A stretch of DNA of 64,000 nucleotides from SZUA-265 sp965651905 (GTDB lineage Bacteria; Myxococcota_A; Polyangia; Polyangiales; Polyangiaceae): positions 1 to 64,000 of the forward strand of contig CBFGUG010000010.1 of NCBI GenBank assembly GCA_965651905.1. Reading direction: 5' to 3'. The notes beneath the pieces are model-generated. The model had not been told where the DNA came from, did no database searches, and saw nothing but the letters and a program-made list of their open reading frames with translations. Both the position numbers and the translations under genes were made by a program. Of the stretch, positions 1-8,911 are shown one piece after another (the stretch's first letter is position 1; each line of letters begins with the position of its first letter).

Positions 1-156
1 CACTCGCGTTGCATCGTTGAGCACTATGCAGCCCCCGCCTTCCGCATCACATCCAAGAAACCAGTCACCTCGGCGAGTCCCCTCCGCGACGCTCGTGAAC
101 GCGTAGGAGGCAGCTACTCGACGCTCTCGAGCAGCTGCCTACCTTTGCGTCAGACG
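1..156. other. Window edge, downstream flank of the first gene
   Basis: No gene was recognised between the window edge and the end of the first minus-strand gene. Apart from the terminator-like hairpin listed separately, this stretch shows no feature I can support. Confidence 0.5.
108..140 (-). terminator. Terminator-like hairpin after the fibro-slime lipoprotein gene
   Basis: AGGCAGCT at 108-115 pairs with AGCTGCCT at 133-140 across a 17-nt loop, just past the minus-strand stop codon at 157-159. There is no clear U-tract, so this is a candidate terminator only. Confidence 0.35.
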
Positions 157-3100
157 TCAGCGCGACACGTCGGGCGCGATACGCTTGCAAGTGCTGGTGC
201 AGCGCGTGTTGCCCGTGGGGCCTTCGTCACACTGTTCGCCAGCTGCTTCTTGTACGACGCGATCGCCACAACGCGGACCCAGCACACAACCTTCGGCACA
301 CTCGCCGTAACCGCCATCGTTGACGCCGTCGTCACACTGCTCTTCATCCGCTTGACGAACGCCATCACCACAGCGCGGACCCAGCACGCAACCGGGTGCA
401 CACTCACCGTAACCGCCGTCGTTGACGCCGTCGTCGCACTCTTCGCCCTTGTCGGCTTGGCGCTGACCGTCGCCGCAGCTGGGTGCCAGCGTGCAGTCGG
501 CATTACAGCCGCCGTACTCGCCAGTGTTCTCGTCGGTACCCAAGTCACAATCCTCAGGACCGTTACGCTCACCGTCACCGCAGTAGGGGCCGGGCTGACA
601 ATCCAGCGCGCAGGGACGGCCGTAGCCACCGTTTTGCAAGCCGTCGTCGCAGGCCTCTCCCGCGTCTTCGTCGACCTCACCGTCACCGCAGTACGGACCG
701 AGTTCACACATTGCCGTGCAGCCGTCGTACGCCCCCGTATTACCGTCGGTGCCCTCGTCACACCACTCGAGCGCGGGCTGCAGCTCGCCATCACCACAGT
801 ACGGCGGCAACACGCAGCCAGGAGCACACGCCTCACCGTCGGCGTCCGCGTAGCTCGAGATGTTCAAGCCGTTGTCACACTCTTCGGGACCATTGACGGT
901 CGCGTCTCCGCAGAACTCCCGTGAGCGGCACTCCACACACGCGCCGTACACGGCTTCGTCTTGAGTGACGTTGTCCTCACCATCGTCGCAAACCTCGCCA
1001 CGTTGCACGACGCCGTCGCCACAAATCGGCGTGCACGAGGAGCGCGGGGCCAAGAACCCTTGCAAGGTCAGACGGAAGTTCGAGCGAGTGGTGTGACGCT
1101 CAGCGTGGAACAACACGATCTCGTAAACTCCGCCCTTCGTGATCTGGAAGCGGTCGTCCGTGACGTCATCGCGCTCTTCCTCGCTGTAGTCGTCCTCGCC
1201 GCACTCGGGAAGTGTCCCAGCATCCTGACAGCCCTCGTCACCAGTGTTGGGCGTGACGTCATCGAACCCGTGATAGGAACAATCTCCGTTTTCGTCACCC
1301 AACACGACTTGACCGTATTGTACGCAGTGAACGCCGCCGATATCGACGGCAAGACGACCATTGATGAACACCCAAACGTCATCATCACCGCGGAAGGTCA
1401 ACGTCTCACCCCCCTGATACTGGAAGAAGTACCGCAGCTCGGTGGTGAAGTGATAGTTGCTCCCCTCGATACACGAGTAAACGGTCGACTCGGCACCACA
1501 GGTTTCGCCGAATCCGTCGTCGTTCAAAGGAAAGAAGCTCGAGTCCTCGAACACATACTCGTCAGTGTCGCCAACCTGCTGCAGCGGGAGGAAGTAGCCT
1601 TCATCCAACACCAACTGGTCGATGTCATCATCCTCGAGATCGTCCCCGAACCATCGGGCGAAGGAGTCTGCGTCCTGGACCGTGGGGAAGTCCCCAGCAG
1701 CGAGCACTGGCTTACGCTCGGCGTCGAGCATCCCGCACTCATCGCTCTCCGCGGTACAGATCGCGCCCACCATGCCGGTCTCGCGCTTGACGCCATCAGC
1801 ACCGTTCGTCTCCTCGAGCACGCTTGCGGCGAGTTCGAAGTCGGGATGTCCGCCATCCGTGGGGTCGGCGTTGGTGCCCCGCCCCTTGAAGTCGCGGTAG
1901 GTCACGGCAATGTCGACGGTCTCAGGCAACTCGAGCAAGTCGCGACAGTTCCAGCCCTCTTCCTCTTGGCACTCGTTCGAACAGCCGTCGCCAGAGTTTT
2001 CGTTGCCGTCGTCACAGGTTTCGTCCCCAGTGATCAGCCCATCGCCACAGGCTAGCGTAGCGACACCCTCCGAGTTGAACGTCGGCTCTTTCTGACAAGT
2101 GGGTCCACAGCCGTCACCCGCAATGGTGTTGCCGTCGTCACACCCTTCGTCGCCACCGAGTTCACCGTCCGCACACACGGCTTCGGCACACTCGCCACCG
2201 TCCGTGGGGCACTCGAAGCCAGCTTCACGCAGGCAGCCGCCACCGCATCCGTCGCCGTCCACGGAGTTGCCATCGTCGCACTCCTCCGTGCCGACCACCT
2301 CGCCGTCACCGCAGCGCGGAAAACACGCGCGGTTGGGCTCGGGGCACGTGTAGCCAGAGTCGACGACGCAACCGCTGCAGCCATCGCCATCCCCTTCGTT
2401 GCCGTCATCACACTGTTCACTCGGGCTGCGCTCGCCGTCGCCGCAAATCTCTTCGATGCACGACATGTTGGCGTCGGGGCAGTAGTAGCCCTCTTCGACC
2501 AAACACTCTGCAGAGCAACCATCGTCGTCGTCGGTGTTGGCGTCGTCACACTGCTCGCCAGGGCTCAACGTACCGTCACCACAACGCGGGGCCAGGATGC
2601 AGGGCACCCCGGGGCGCAAGCAGGTCCAGCCATCTTCGATGGCAGTGCAGTCGTCGTTGCAGCCGCCCAGCTCACCGCCGTCATCGCAAGCTTCCATGCC
2701 ATTGACGATGCCGTCGCCACAGATCACCAAGTTGACGCAGGGCTCCCCGACCACCGAGCAGTCGTAGTTCACGTCTTTCTGAGAGCAGTCGGCGGAACAA
2801 CCGTCGTCTTCGTCGGTGTTGCCGTCGTCACAAACCTCCGAGCCCTCTTTCTCACCATCGCCGCAGATGATCGTGGAGGTGCACGGCCCGGCCACGTCGG
2901 GACACTCGTAGTTGGGCTCGACACGGCATGTACCCCCGCAACCATCACCAGGTAGCGAGTTACCATCGTCGCACTCCTCGCCCGGGTTGATCACGCCATC
3001 GCCGCAGGCTGGTCCAGCGTCACCAAACACCTCGCAGCCCCCATCCAGTTCGCAAGGGTTCGGCTCGGGCTCGGGCTCGGAGTCGTCCGAGATCACATCG

Positions 3101-3273
3101 CCTGGATCGATCTCTGGCGGCCCGCCGTCACGGCGTGGCACGGGTACCGAGGTGACCCCGCCATCCTCTTCGACCTCTGGTTCGCCGCTCGAAACCCCGG
3201 GCTTGCTACTGCAGCCGACGGTCCAGACGGCGAACAATCCAATGGAAACAAAACCTAAAACGTGTCGTGTCAT
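157..3273 (-). CDS. Large Cys-rich lipoprotein: DUF4215 repeats flanking a fibro-slime domain
   Basis: This is a predicted surface lipoprotein of about 1038 residues. From the ATG at 3273 it has a short signal peptide ending in TVGC (Cys about 21); the GTG at 3303 would add ten residues and fits less well. After an acidic Pro/Glu/Asp linker come eight CGDG...ECDDGN units of about 45 residues (DUF4215-type Cys-rich repeats). A central region of about 290 residues follows, with GDDDVWVFING and IGGVH, typical of fibro-slime domains, and then eight further CGDG units. These domains occur in secreted adhesive or matrix proteins of Myxococcota and Fibrobacteres, so a role in adhesion or matrix is inferred. 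The regular Cys spacing implies many disulfides. The product is clear at domain level; its ligand is unknown. Confidence 0.85.
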   Translation of the reverse strand: MTRHVLGFVSIGLFAVWTVGCSSKPGVSSGEPEVEEDGGVTSVPVPRRDGGPPEIDPGDVISDDSEPEPEPNPCELDGGCEVFGDAGPACGDGVINPGEECDDGNSLPGDGCGGTCRVEPNYECPDVAGPCTSTIICGDGEKEGSEVCDDGNTDEDDGCSADCSQKDVNYDCSVVGEPCVNLVICGDGIVNGMEACDDGGELGGCNDDCTAIEDGWTCLRPGVPCILAPRCGDGTLSPGEQCDDANTDDDDGCSAECLVEEGYYCPDANMSCIEEICGDGERSPSEQCDDGNEGDGDGCSGCVVDSGYTCPEPNRACFPRCGDGEVVGTEECDDGNSVDGDGCGGGCLREAGFECPTDGGECAEAVCADGELGGDEGCDDGNTIAGDGCGPTCQKEPTFNSEGVATLACGDGLITGDETCDDGNENSGDGCSNECQEEEGWNCRDLLELPETVDIAVTYRDFKGRGTNADPTDGGHPDFELAASVLEETNGADGVKRETGMVGAICTAESDECGMLDAERKPVLAAGDFPTVQDADSFARWFGDDLEDDDIDQLVLDEGYFLPLQQVGDTDEYVFEDSSFFPLNDDGFGETCGAESTVYSCIEGSNYHFTTELRYFFQYQGGETLTFRGDDDVWVFINGRLAVDIGGVHCVQYGQVVLGDENGDCSYHGFDDVTPNTGDEGCQDAGTLPECGEDDYSEEERDDVTDDRFQITKGGVYEIVLFHAERHTTRSNFRLTLQGFLAPRSSCTPICGDGVVQRGEVCDDGEDNVTQDEAVYGACVECRSREFCGDATVNGPEECDNGLNISSYADADGEACAPGCVLPPYCGDGELQPALEWCDEGTDGNTGAYDGCTAMCELGPYCGDGEVDEDAGEACDDGLQNGGYGRPCALDCQPGPYCGDGERNGPEDCDLGTDENTGEYGGCNADCTLAPSCGDGQRQADKGEECDDGVNDGGYGECAPGCVLGPRCGDGVRQADEEQCDDGVNDGGYGECAEGCVLGPRCGDRVVQEAAGEQCDEGPTGNTRCTSTCKRIAPDVSR

Positions 3274-3581
3274 TGCCGTACGAAGCCCACCGTCGAGCGG
3301 CACCCGATGACGCGTGTCGCGGTGGAATCATTGGGCGTGTGACATTAATCGAACGACAATTCAATCGTTGTCGACACACGTAGGGGTTTCTTCACTTCAT
3401 CCAGCGGAATCAGTCGCCACGCGCGCGGGCGCCAGTGTGATCGCGGGGTCGCACCTGACGCATGCAGTGACGCATCGCGCGCCGCTCGCATGGCACTCGG
3501 TGAAACGCCCAGAGCACCACCGTGCTGTTGTCCGGGAGGTTTCAGGAGTCGCCAGCTTCCACCCGGCGACGGCGCCTGAGC
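3274..3581. other. Intergenic region upstream of the fibro-slime gene
   Basis: About 310 bases between two minus-strand genes, where the promoter of the fibro-slime lipoprotein should lie. The one structure I see is an imperfect inverted repeat, CGACAA at 3354-3359 and TTGTCG at 3368-3373, which could be an operator or a weak hairpin. No convincing coding frame. Confidence 0.4.
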
Positions 3582-4346
3582 TCAATCGGAGGCCTGCCGC
3601 GTCCCTCGTTCGTCCTGTGTGCCGCGACGCCTCCCAAACCCGCGTCCCCCAATGCCTTCTTCCTCGGCGTAGGACTGGTACGCAGCCATCTGTTCTTCGG
3701 ACAGCACTTTGGCAAGCTCTTGCTCGGTCTCTTTACGAATCGTCTCGATACGTTCGCGCCACTCACTGCGCGTCGCGGGCCGCGAGTCCCCCGACTCGCC
3801 ATCACGATCACGCAGCCCACGGAAGCGGTCCATTTGCGACGTGAGCACGGCGGACACTTCCTGCGCCTGTTCTTCCGACAGCTTCAGACGTTCCGTCAGG
3901 AGCGCAGTCTGGCGGCTGGCGCGCTCGGTTCGGCGCTGCTGACGCACCGCTTTCTCCTCCTCGTCTTTCTCCCATTCCACTCGATCCATCACCGAGCGCA
4001 CGGCGAGTTCGAACACGGGATCCGCCTCGTCGACCACCCCTGACGGTTTTTTCTGCTTTGGCGCGTCAGACTCGTCGTCCGTCATCGACTCGGCGAACTT
4101 GGTGAGCGCCTCGCGCGCTTGTTGGGAACGGCGCAGCGACGCCAGCTGACCTTCGAGCTCCGCCAAGCGCGTCTCCAACTGGGTGTCCACCCGGGGCGTC
4201 GCGACCTTCTTCTTTTTCTTGGGCTCGGCCTCGACCTCGACGGCTTCACGCTCTGCCCCCAATCGGTTCACCACGAACCCCGACACCGCCCCGCCCACGA
4301 GCGCGCTGCAAGTGCACGCAATCACCAGTACCTGAATCGAAGCCAT
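3582..4346 (-). CDS. Membrane-anchored Spy/CpxP-like coiled-coil protein
   Basis: The start is placed at the ATG at 4346 because the next residues (ASIQVLVIACTCSALVGG) form an N-terminal membrane segment; the longer open frame upstream is Arg-rich and unlike a protein. About 254 residues. After the anchor comes a Glu/Lys-rich stretch, a predicted coiled coil (about residues 50-80), and a helical region with KLSEEQAQEVSAVL and KVLSEEQMAAYQ. These two signatures are typical of the LTxxQ-like helices of Spy/CpxP periplasmic chaperone or metal-sensing proteins. The C-terminal end is Gly/Arg-rich. It is probably periplasmic and stress-related; the exact role is unknown. It is divergent from the DNA glycosylase gene at 4537. 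Confidence 0.65.
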   Translation of the reverse strand: MASIQVLVIACTCSALVGGAVSGFVVNRLGAEREAVEVEAEPKKKKKVATPRVDTQLETRLAELEGQLASLRRSQQAREALTKFAESMTDDESDAPKQKKPSGVVDEADPVFELAVRSVMDRVEWEKDEEEKAVRQQRRTERASRQTALLTERLKLSEEQAQEVSAVLTSQMDRFRGLRDRDGESGDSRPATRSEWRERIETIRKETEQELAKVLSEEQMAAYQSYAEEEGIGGRGFGRRRGTQDERGTRQASD

Positions 4347-4536
4347 GGGCTGAGTGTGGCTGGCTGAGTCAGCCACGTCCAGTCCACGGGGTCGCCCCGT
4401 TGCGCGATGGAAACGTCGCCGAACGCCGAGACCGGGCCATGCTGAACGGGGCCGCTGATATCCCGAACATGGGAGTAATCCCGACGCCCCTGCCATCGGC
4501 CCGGCCGCAAGCTGCAACTCTGTTATACCGAGGTCG

Positions 4537-5193
4537 ATGGCCTCCGCGCGCCCGGGCTCCCGACGCCCCCGCTTCGAACTGACGACGCGTCGCCTGCGGA
4601 GCACCCTCGAACGGCACGCCGAACATGACCCGCGCGTGCAGCGCTGCCTGCAGCGTCACGGCTACCCAAGCGAACGACGCGTACCCCCGGGGTTTTCGAC
4701 ACTGGTGCGAGCCCTTGCCGGGCAACAGCTGTCCGTCAAAGCCGCCGCCACCATCTACGGGCGCTTGCAAGAACACTGCGGCGCAGAGTTCGAACCCGAA
4801 CGCCTAGTACGCACCCGCATCACCACGCTGCGTCGCTTGGGCCTCTCCCAACGCAAAGCGGAATCACTGCGCGCGCTCGCCCGTGCCCGCCTCGACGGCG
4901 CGCTACGCATCGACGACTTCGACACGCTGAGCGATGCAGACGTCATCGCTCAGATCTCCGCCGTCAAAGGCTTCGGCATCTGGAGCGCACAAATGTATCT
5001 ACTGTTTTCCCTGGGACGCCCCGACGTGTGGCCGACGGGTGATCTCGGGGTGCGCAAGGGCTTGCAGACGCTACTCCAACTGCCCGACTGCCCCACCGAG
5101 CGCGACACGGAAACACTGGGTGACGCCTACGCGCCTAGCCGCAGTGCCATCGCGCTTTTGTGCTGGCACGTCAAGAACAACCCCGCACTGTGA
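4537..5193 (+). CDS. DNA-3-methyladenine glycosylase II (AlkA/MAG family)
   Basis: A base-excision repair enzyme that removes alkylated bases such as 3-methyladenine. At 218 residues it has the compact length of the yeast-MAG-like branch. Family features seen are VRALAGQQLSVKAA (about residues 57-70), the helix-hairpin-helix VKGFGIWSAQMYLLF (143-157), and WPTGDLGVRKG with the expected catalytic aspartate at D169. The start ATG gives a basic N-terminus before the conserved fold. It is divergent from the Spy/CpxP-like gene across 190 bases and convergent with the histidine kinase. Cytoplasmic. No sign of an Ada-type regulator beside it. Confidence 0.85.
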   Translation: MASARPGSRRPRFELTTRRLRSTLERHAEHDPRVQRCLQRHGYPSERRVPPGFSTLVRALAGQQLSVKAAATIYGRLQEHCGAEFEPERLVRTRITTLRRLGLSQRKAESLRALARARLDGALRIDDFDTLSDADVIAQISAVKGFGIWSAQMYLLFSLGRPDVWPTGDLGVRKGLQTLLQLPDCPTERDTETLGDAYAPSRSAIALLCWHVKNNPAL

Positions 5194-5242
5194 GCCAACC
5201 GGGCGCCGCGACCTCCGCCAAGCTCACGCTCGAAAGCGCAGG

Positions 5243-7201
5243 CTACGAGCCTCGGGGTTCGTCGAGCGTCTTGCGCACCCAGCGCAGCAGCTCCCCCATT
5301 CGAAACGGTTTGTCCACGACCGTCACTCCCGCAGGTACCTCGGCAAACGAACGATCATCGGCGTACCCGCTGGCGAAGAGTACCCGCATGTCGCTGCGTA
5401 ACGAGGCGATTTGAGCCCACGCCTCTGGACCGCCCAATCGAGGCATCACGATGTCGAGAATCGCCAGCTGGATGGGCTGCCTCGATCGCCGCACCATTTC
5501 TACCGCCTCGGCGCCGTCGGCGGCAGCCAGCACAGTATACCCCGCACGCTCGAGCATCTGACTGACTGCGTGCCGCACCTGTCGTTCATCTTCTGCGAGC
5601 AAAATGGTCTCTCTCCCACCGAGTTTCGCCCGCTCTCGACCCTGCGAGCGCGCCACGACCACCCCCTCGGATGCGGGCAAGTAGATGCTGAAGGCCGAAC
5701 CACGTTCGAGTTCACTTTCTACCTCTACCATGCCACCATGTTGACGAACGATGCCGTACACCGTAGACAACCCCAAACCCGTGCCCTGATGCACAGGCTT
5801 GGTGGTGTAGAACGGCTCGAACGCACGCTCGCGGGACTCTGGCGTCATGCCCGTGCCCGTGTCCGTGACGCTGAGTAAGACGTACTTTCCAGGCGTGGCC
5901 CACGGGTGTGACTCGACGTAGCGGCTGTCGACCACGACGTTCTTCGTTGCCAGCGTCAACCGTCCCCCCGCGGCCATGGCGTCGCGCGCGTTCAAACACA
6001 GGTTGACCACCACCTGTTCGAGCTGGCTCGGATCAGCGAGAATGGGCGACAGGTCCTCTGCAGCTACGAACCCCAATACGATGCTCTCGGGGATCAACCG
6101 CCTGAGCATCGTCATCAGTTGACGGGTCAACTCGTTCAAGTTCACGGCAACGGGGTGCATGGGCTGGCGACGACTGAACGCCAGTAGCTGTCGCGTGAGC
6201 GCCGCGGCGCGTTCAGCCGCTTGCTCGATCTCCTTGAAGTGCTCGACGGCGTTGCGCAATCCCTCTTCACCCGAAAGACCCAACTCGACGTTGGCTAAGA
6301 TCGCCAGCAGCAGGTTGTTGAAGTCGTGGGCCACGCCGCCTGCCAGCTGGCCAATCGCGTCCATCTTCTGAGAATGTTGCAGTTGCTTCTCGGTACTCCG
6401 CTGCTCGGTGACATCTCGCGCTACGCCGTACAGTGAGTCCGAGAGCGGATCTCGAGTCGCCCTCCAAGATAACACCCGGTAACTTCCATCCTTACAGCGA
6501 TACCGATTCTCGAAGTCCGCCACGCCCTGGCCGCGCGCCACCGCCGCGAACGCCGCCCGGGTCGCGTCGTGGTCCTCAGGGTGAACGAAGCTCATGAAGT
6601 GACGTTGCTTGAGTTCCTGTAAGTCGTGACCCAACGTTTCCTCGAAAGCAGGGTTTACGCTCGTGAAACGACCGTCGGGCTCCGCCACCGCGAGCATGTC
6701 GAGCGACAGCGTGAAAAAGCGATCGCGCTCCGCACTACGTTTTCGCTCCTCACTCACTTCGTGATTGATGGCGATCGCACCCACCACCTGGCCATCGACT
6801 CGGACTGGCCCAACGCGAACGTCCCACACGTGCAGTTGGTGCGCGTCTCTGAATATCACCTCGTATCCAGTAGGTGTCCCGTGCTCGAACACGTGCGCGA
6901 ACGCCTCACGTGATACCTCGTGAAAATCTGGCGGCGTGATGTCGATCAGGCTGAGCCCCGTCACGCCCTCTTTGGTGAACCCGTACGCGGTGTAGTTGAT
7001 GTAGAGGATCTCCAAATCTCGGTCGACGATCGCCAAAATGTCGGGAGCTCCTCCCGTGGCCAGGTCCAACGCAGCGCCTGCGCCATCGGCCAGCCACGCG
7101 CCGAGTAACTCTTTGGACGTCCCCACCGCGAGAGCATGCCGCAGCCGCCCCGAGAACGAAAGAAAGTTGCCACCCGCCAGCACCGACGGGCACGTCCTCA
7201 C
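5243..7201 (-). CDS. PAS-PAS hybrid sensor histidine kinase with C-terminal receiver
   Basis: A soluble hybrid histidine kinase of 652 residues from a GTG start. In order: a PAS domain (about 45-155), a second PAS with PAC motif (about 160-285, ending GVARDVTEQR), a HisKA domain with phospho-acceptor GGVAHDFNNLL (about 310), an ATPase domain with NLCLNARDAM (N box), DTGTGM (G1) and GTGLGLS (G2), and a receiver with LAILDIVMP containing the phospho-accepting Asp. No membrane segment is visible, so it senses a cytoplasmic signal or a small ligand through PAS. The AHDFNNLL-type H box with a fused receiver is typical of many myxobacterial hybrid kinases. No cognate regulator gene lies next to it, as expected for an orphan phosphorelay member. 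Confidence 0.9.
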   Translation of the reverse strand: MRTCPSVLAGGNFLSFSGRLRHALAVGTSKELLGAWLADGAGAALDLATGGAPDILAIVDRDLEILYINYTAYGFTKEGVTGLSLIDITPPDFHEVSREAFAHVFEHGTPTGYEVIFRDAHQLHVWDVRVGPVRVDGQVVGAIAINHEVSEERKRSAERDRFFTLSLDMLAVAEPDGRFTSVNPAFEETLGHDLQELKQRHFMSFVHPEDHDATRAAFAAVARGQGVADFENRYRCKDGSYRVLSWRATRDPLSDSLYGVARDVTEQRSTEKQLQHSQKMDAIGQLAGGVAHDFNNLLLAILANVELGLSGEEGLRNAVEHFKEIEQAAERAAALTRQLLAFSRRQPMHPVAVNLNELTRQLMTMLRRLIPESIVLGFVAAEDLSPILADPSQLEQVVVNLCLNARDAMAAGGRLTLATKNVVVDSRYVESHPWATPGKYVLLSVTDTGTGMTPESRERAFEPFYTTKPVHQGTGLGLSTVYGIVRQHGGMVEVESELERGSAFSIYLPASEGVVVARSQGRERAKLGGRETILLAEDERQVRHAVSQMLERAGYTVLAAADGAEAVEMVRRSRQPIQLAILDIVMPRLGGPEAWAQIASLRSDMRVLFASGYADDRSFAEVPAGVTVVDKPFRMGELLRWVRKTLDEPRGS

Positions 7202-7256
7202 CCCACGAGGACTGTTCCCCCCCGACCAGCCCTCAGGTCAGGGTGCGAGACCAACC

Positions 7257-7315
7257 AAGCCTGCCTGCGAGAGATTCCCGTCCGCAGGCGTTCGCTCAGG
7301 CCCGTCCCTACCCAG
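7257..7315. repeat. Dispersed intergenic repeat, copy 1
   Basis: About 59 bases lying between the histidine kinase and the next minus-strand gene, closely matching 22469-22527 in the same orientation. The first 24 bases, from AAGCCTGCC to GATTCCCG, are identical; a few substitutions follow. Each copy contains the short inverted pair GCCTGC/GCAGGC. It looks like a REP-like intergenic element. Confidence 0.6.
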
Positions 7316-7325
7316 CCCTCTCCGA

Positions 7326-7694
7326 TCACTCACTGCGACGACGCCTCCCCGCGGCTAGCACCAATGACGCGATGAGCAAGAAGCCCCAACGGCTCCCCGA
7401 GCGTTGCGACGGGGCTAGGTCGCAACCGTACTCGTACACCAGTATTTCGGTCGGCTCCCCGCCGCCCGGGGTGTTCGGATCGGCCCCCGCCAGGAGTTCA
7501 TCCACGTCACTGACGCCATCGTCGTCGCTGTCCTCGTCTCCCAGCGCCGCGAGCACTTCGTGCAATTGCGCCGCATCCGAGCTCGTACCCACACCGTACT
7601 CTTGCAGCGTGAGAGCAAACGGACGCACCGCCGTGCCCGAACCTCCCGTGTTGTCGACGTGACAGAGCAGGCAACACACGCTCACCTCAGTCAC
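7326..7694 (-). CDS. Small CxxCH / TT3-repeat protein with MYXO-CTERM-like tail, no signal peptide
   Basis: A 122-residue protein. It has CLLCH near the N-terminus (a CxxCH heme-attachment-like motif, residues 8-12), an Asp-rich calcium-binding thrombospondin type 3 repeat (DSDDDGVSDVDELLAGADP, about 52-70), and a tail consisting of GCDLAP, a hydrophobic span GFLLIASLVLAAG and RRRR. That tail resembles the MYXO-CTERM sorting signal. Both CxxCH and the tail imply export, yet no signal peptide is encoded: an in-frame stop lies directly before the GTG start. The GTG overlaps the stop of the upstream lipoprotein gene as GTGA, so translation is probably coupled. It may be a 5'-truncated gene or one whose signal was lost. 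Confidence 0.55.
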   Translation of the reverse strand: MTEVSVCCLLCHVDNTGGSGTAVRPFALTLQEYGVGTSSDAAQLHEVLAALGDEDSDDDGVSDVDELLAGADPNTPGGGEPTEILVYEYGCDLAPSQRSGSRWGFLLIASLVLAAGRRRRSE

Positions 7695-8260
7695 TCAGGG
7701 TGACTGGCGGCGAGGCGTTTGACTTGGGAGCGATGACGATCGAGTTCGCGCGCCAGCAACGAACGAACCTGTATCGAGAGCTCGGCGCGCCGCTCACGAT
7801 TGGGGTTCTCTTCGAGCAGGTTCTTGATCCTGAGCAGCCGTGCCATACGCCAGCCGTGCAACTTCATCTCGGCGGGCAACTCGGGGTGCTGAACGGCGTC
7901 ACCCATGTCGCGCTTCAGCTTCTTGAGCTGGCGTAACTTGGCCGCGCCGTGATGGCGCGAGCGCGAGGCCTCGAGCGGCTTCCCCATCGCAGTCGCTCGA
8001 TTGAGCACGCGGGCCGCCTGGTTTTCCACACGCTCAGCCTCCTCGTCGTGTCCAGAGGCGCGCAACTCCACCGCGCGGCCTCGTAAGCTTTCCACCTGCA
8101 GCAGCACTAACTTGGAGAGCGGTTTACCCGCTGCGTTCACGCTGGGGAGCGCCGCGGCCTGCGCTCCAGCTGACTCGCTCGCGGAGTCACACGCCGTCGT
8201 CAAGGGACTGAGGAGCATCAAGGCGAGCAGGAACTCCCTGCTATTGGGTCGGGGCCACAT
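7691..8260 (-). CDS. Small helical lipoprotein of unknown function
   Basis: A 189-residue protein with a signal peptide and lipobox LTTAC (Cys about 24), so a predicted lipoprotein. The mature part is rich in Arg, Lys, Leu and Glu and predicted mostly helical, with repeated heptad-like stretches (KLRQLKKLKRDMG, LLRIKNLLEENP). I do not recognise a family. The last codons overlap the start of the CxxCH/TT3 protein gene by four bases, suggesting the two are co-translated. Confidence 0.6.
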   Translation of the reverse strand: MWPRPNSREFLLALMLLSPLTTACDSASESAGAQAAALPSVNAAGKPLSKLVLLQVESLRGRAVELRASGHDEEAERVENQAARVLNRATAMGKPLEASRSRHHGAAKLRQLKKLKRDMGDAVQHPELPAEMKLHGWRMARLLRIKNLLEENPNRERRAELSIQVRSLLARELDRHRSQVKRLAASHPE

Positions 8261-8466
8261 CGTGTCGTGCGCTGGCTACCACGAAGTAGCGCCACTCGAT
8301 GTGACGTTTGCGAGACTCACGGGGGACGATGGCGCGACACCCGAGAGCGACGCTTGCTGCGTCGGGCGTGCACTGCCACGCTGCGTCGCCGTGTCCGTCG
8401 AGCTACGTTTGGCGCGTCCTTCGCAAGTTGTTCAGCCGCGGGTCGTATCTCGCTAAGCGCGTTTGG

Positions 8467-8706
8467 TTACTTCGACCCGCACCGTAGCGCTCGCAGCTCG
8501 GCCAAGGATTTTTCGGCGCTGATCACTCGGTCTGCTTCGGAGTCGTCCAGGCCCTCTTCGATTGCAGTGTGCAGCAGTGCTCGTTCTTCAGGATCCAGAT
8601 CATCACCATCGATGATTTGCAGCTGCACCTCGGCTCCCTCGGGGAGCAGTGCGGGTTCGTCGATGACGTAGCGACCGTTTTCGACGCGGGCTTTGAGCGC
8701 GTGCAT
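8467..8706 (-). CDS. Antitoxin-like protein (orphan paralogue)
   Basis: From the ATG at 8706 this encodes about 79 residues. It begins MHALKARVENGRYVIDEP and continues with LPEGAEVQLQIIDG, a short beta-rich N-terminal segment typical of small AbrB-like or DUF-type antitoxins, followed by an acidic helix. It is clearly paralogous to the protein at 9164-9379 (MHALKAKVVNGRIVVDEP). A start at 8763 would take in DNA that is conserved as the upstream region of both genes, so the shorter start is preferred. No intact toxin gene follows. A GTG at 8480-8482, overlapping the antitoxin end, opens a frame (RVEVTKRA) that stops after nine codons; this may be a toxin remnant. Confidence 0.6.
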   Translation of the reverse strand: MHALKARVENGRYVIDEPALLPEGAEVQLQIIDGDDLDPEERALLHTAIEEGLDDSEADRVISAEKSLAELRALRCGSK

Positions 8707-8797
8707 GCTGGACAAGCTACCAAATCGCGTTGCCGTCAGCGACATGCCCGTCATATGCCGCATGCCGTCACGGTTTTTCCGCCTCAGCGAGTGTGTG
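8707..8797 (-). repeat. Upstream region shared by both antitoxin genes, copy 1
   Basis: This stretch is similar to 9380-9470, most strongly over about 34 bases containing ATCGCGTTGCCGT and AGCGAC. It is the leader, promoter and probable autoregulatory operator of the antitoxin gene at 8467-8706. It shows that the two loci arose by tandem duplication that included their control region. Confidence 0.5.
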
Positions 8798-8837
8798 GGC
8801 GGGCCCGGGGTTTGACGCCTCGAAGCGCTTGACGCGC

Positions 8838-8859
8838 TGCTGTCGAAAAGCCGACAGCA
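8838..8859 (-). terminator. Perfect stem-loop downstream of the toxin pseudogene
   Basis: TGCTGTCG at 8838-8845 and CGACAGCA at 8852-8859 form a perfect 8-bp stem with a 6-nt loop. It lies about 50 bases past the end of the toxin pseudogene on the minus strand, so it is probably the terminator of that toxin-antitoxin operon. Confidence 0.45.
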
Positions 8860-8911
8860 TGACGCGGCATCACAGGCCGAACCCCAATCTATCGGACCCG
8901 TCCAGAGAGTT

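Noticed and set aside
145..924. Long plus-strand frames opposite the fibro-slime lipoprotein gene
   Set aside because: They are antisense shadows caused by the regular codon use of the Cys-rich repeats; composition is Thr/Val/Ala-rich with no motif.
8001..8456. 151-codon plus-strand frame antisense to the small lipoprotein
   Set aside because: Ser/Arg/Ala-rich shadow with no ribosome-binding site; the minus-strand lipoprotein has a good signal peptide.
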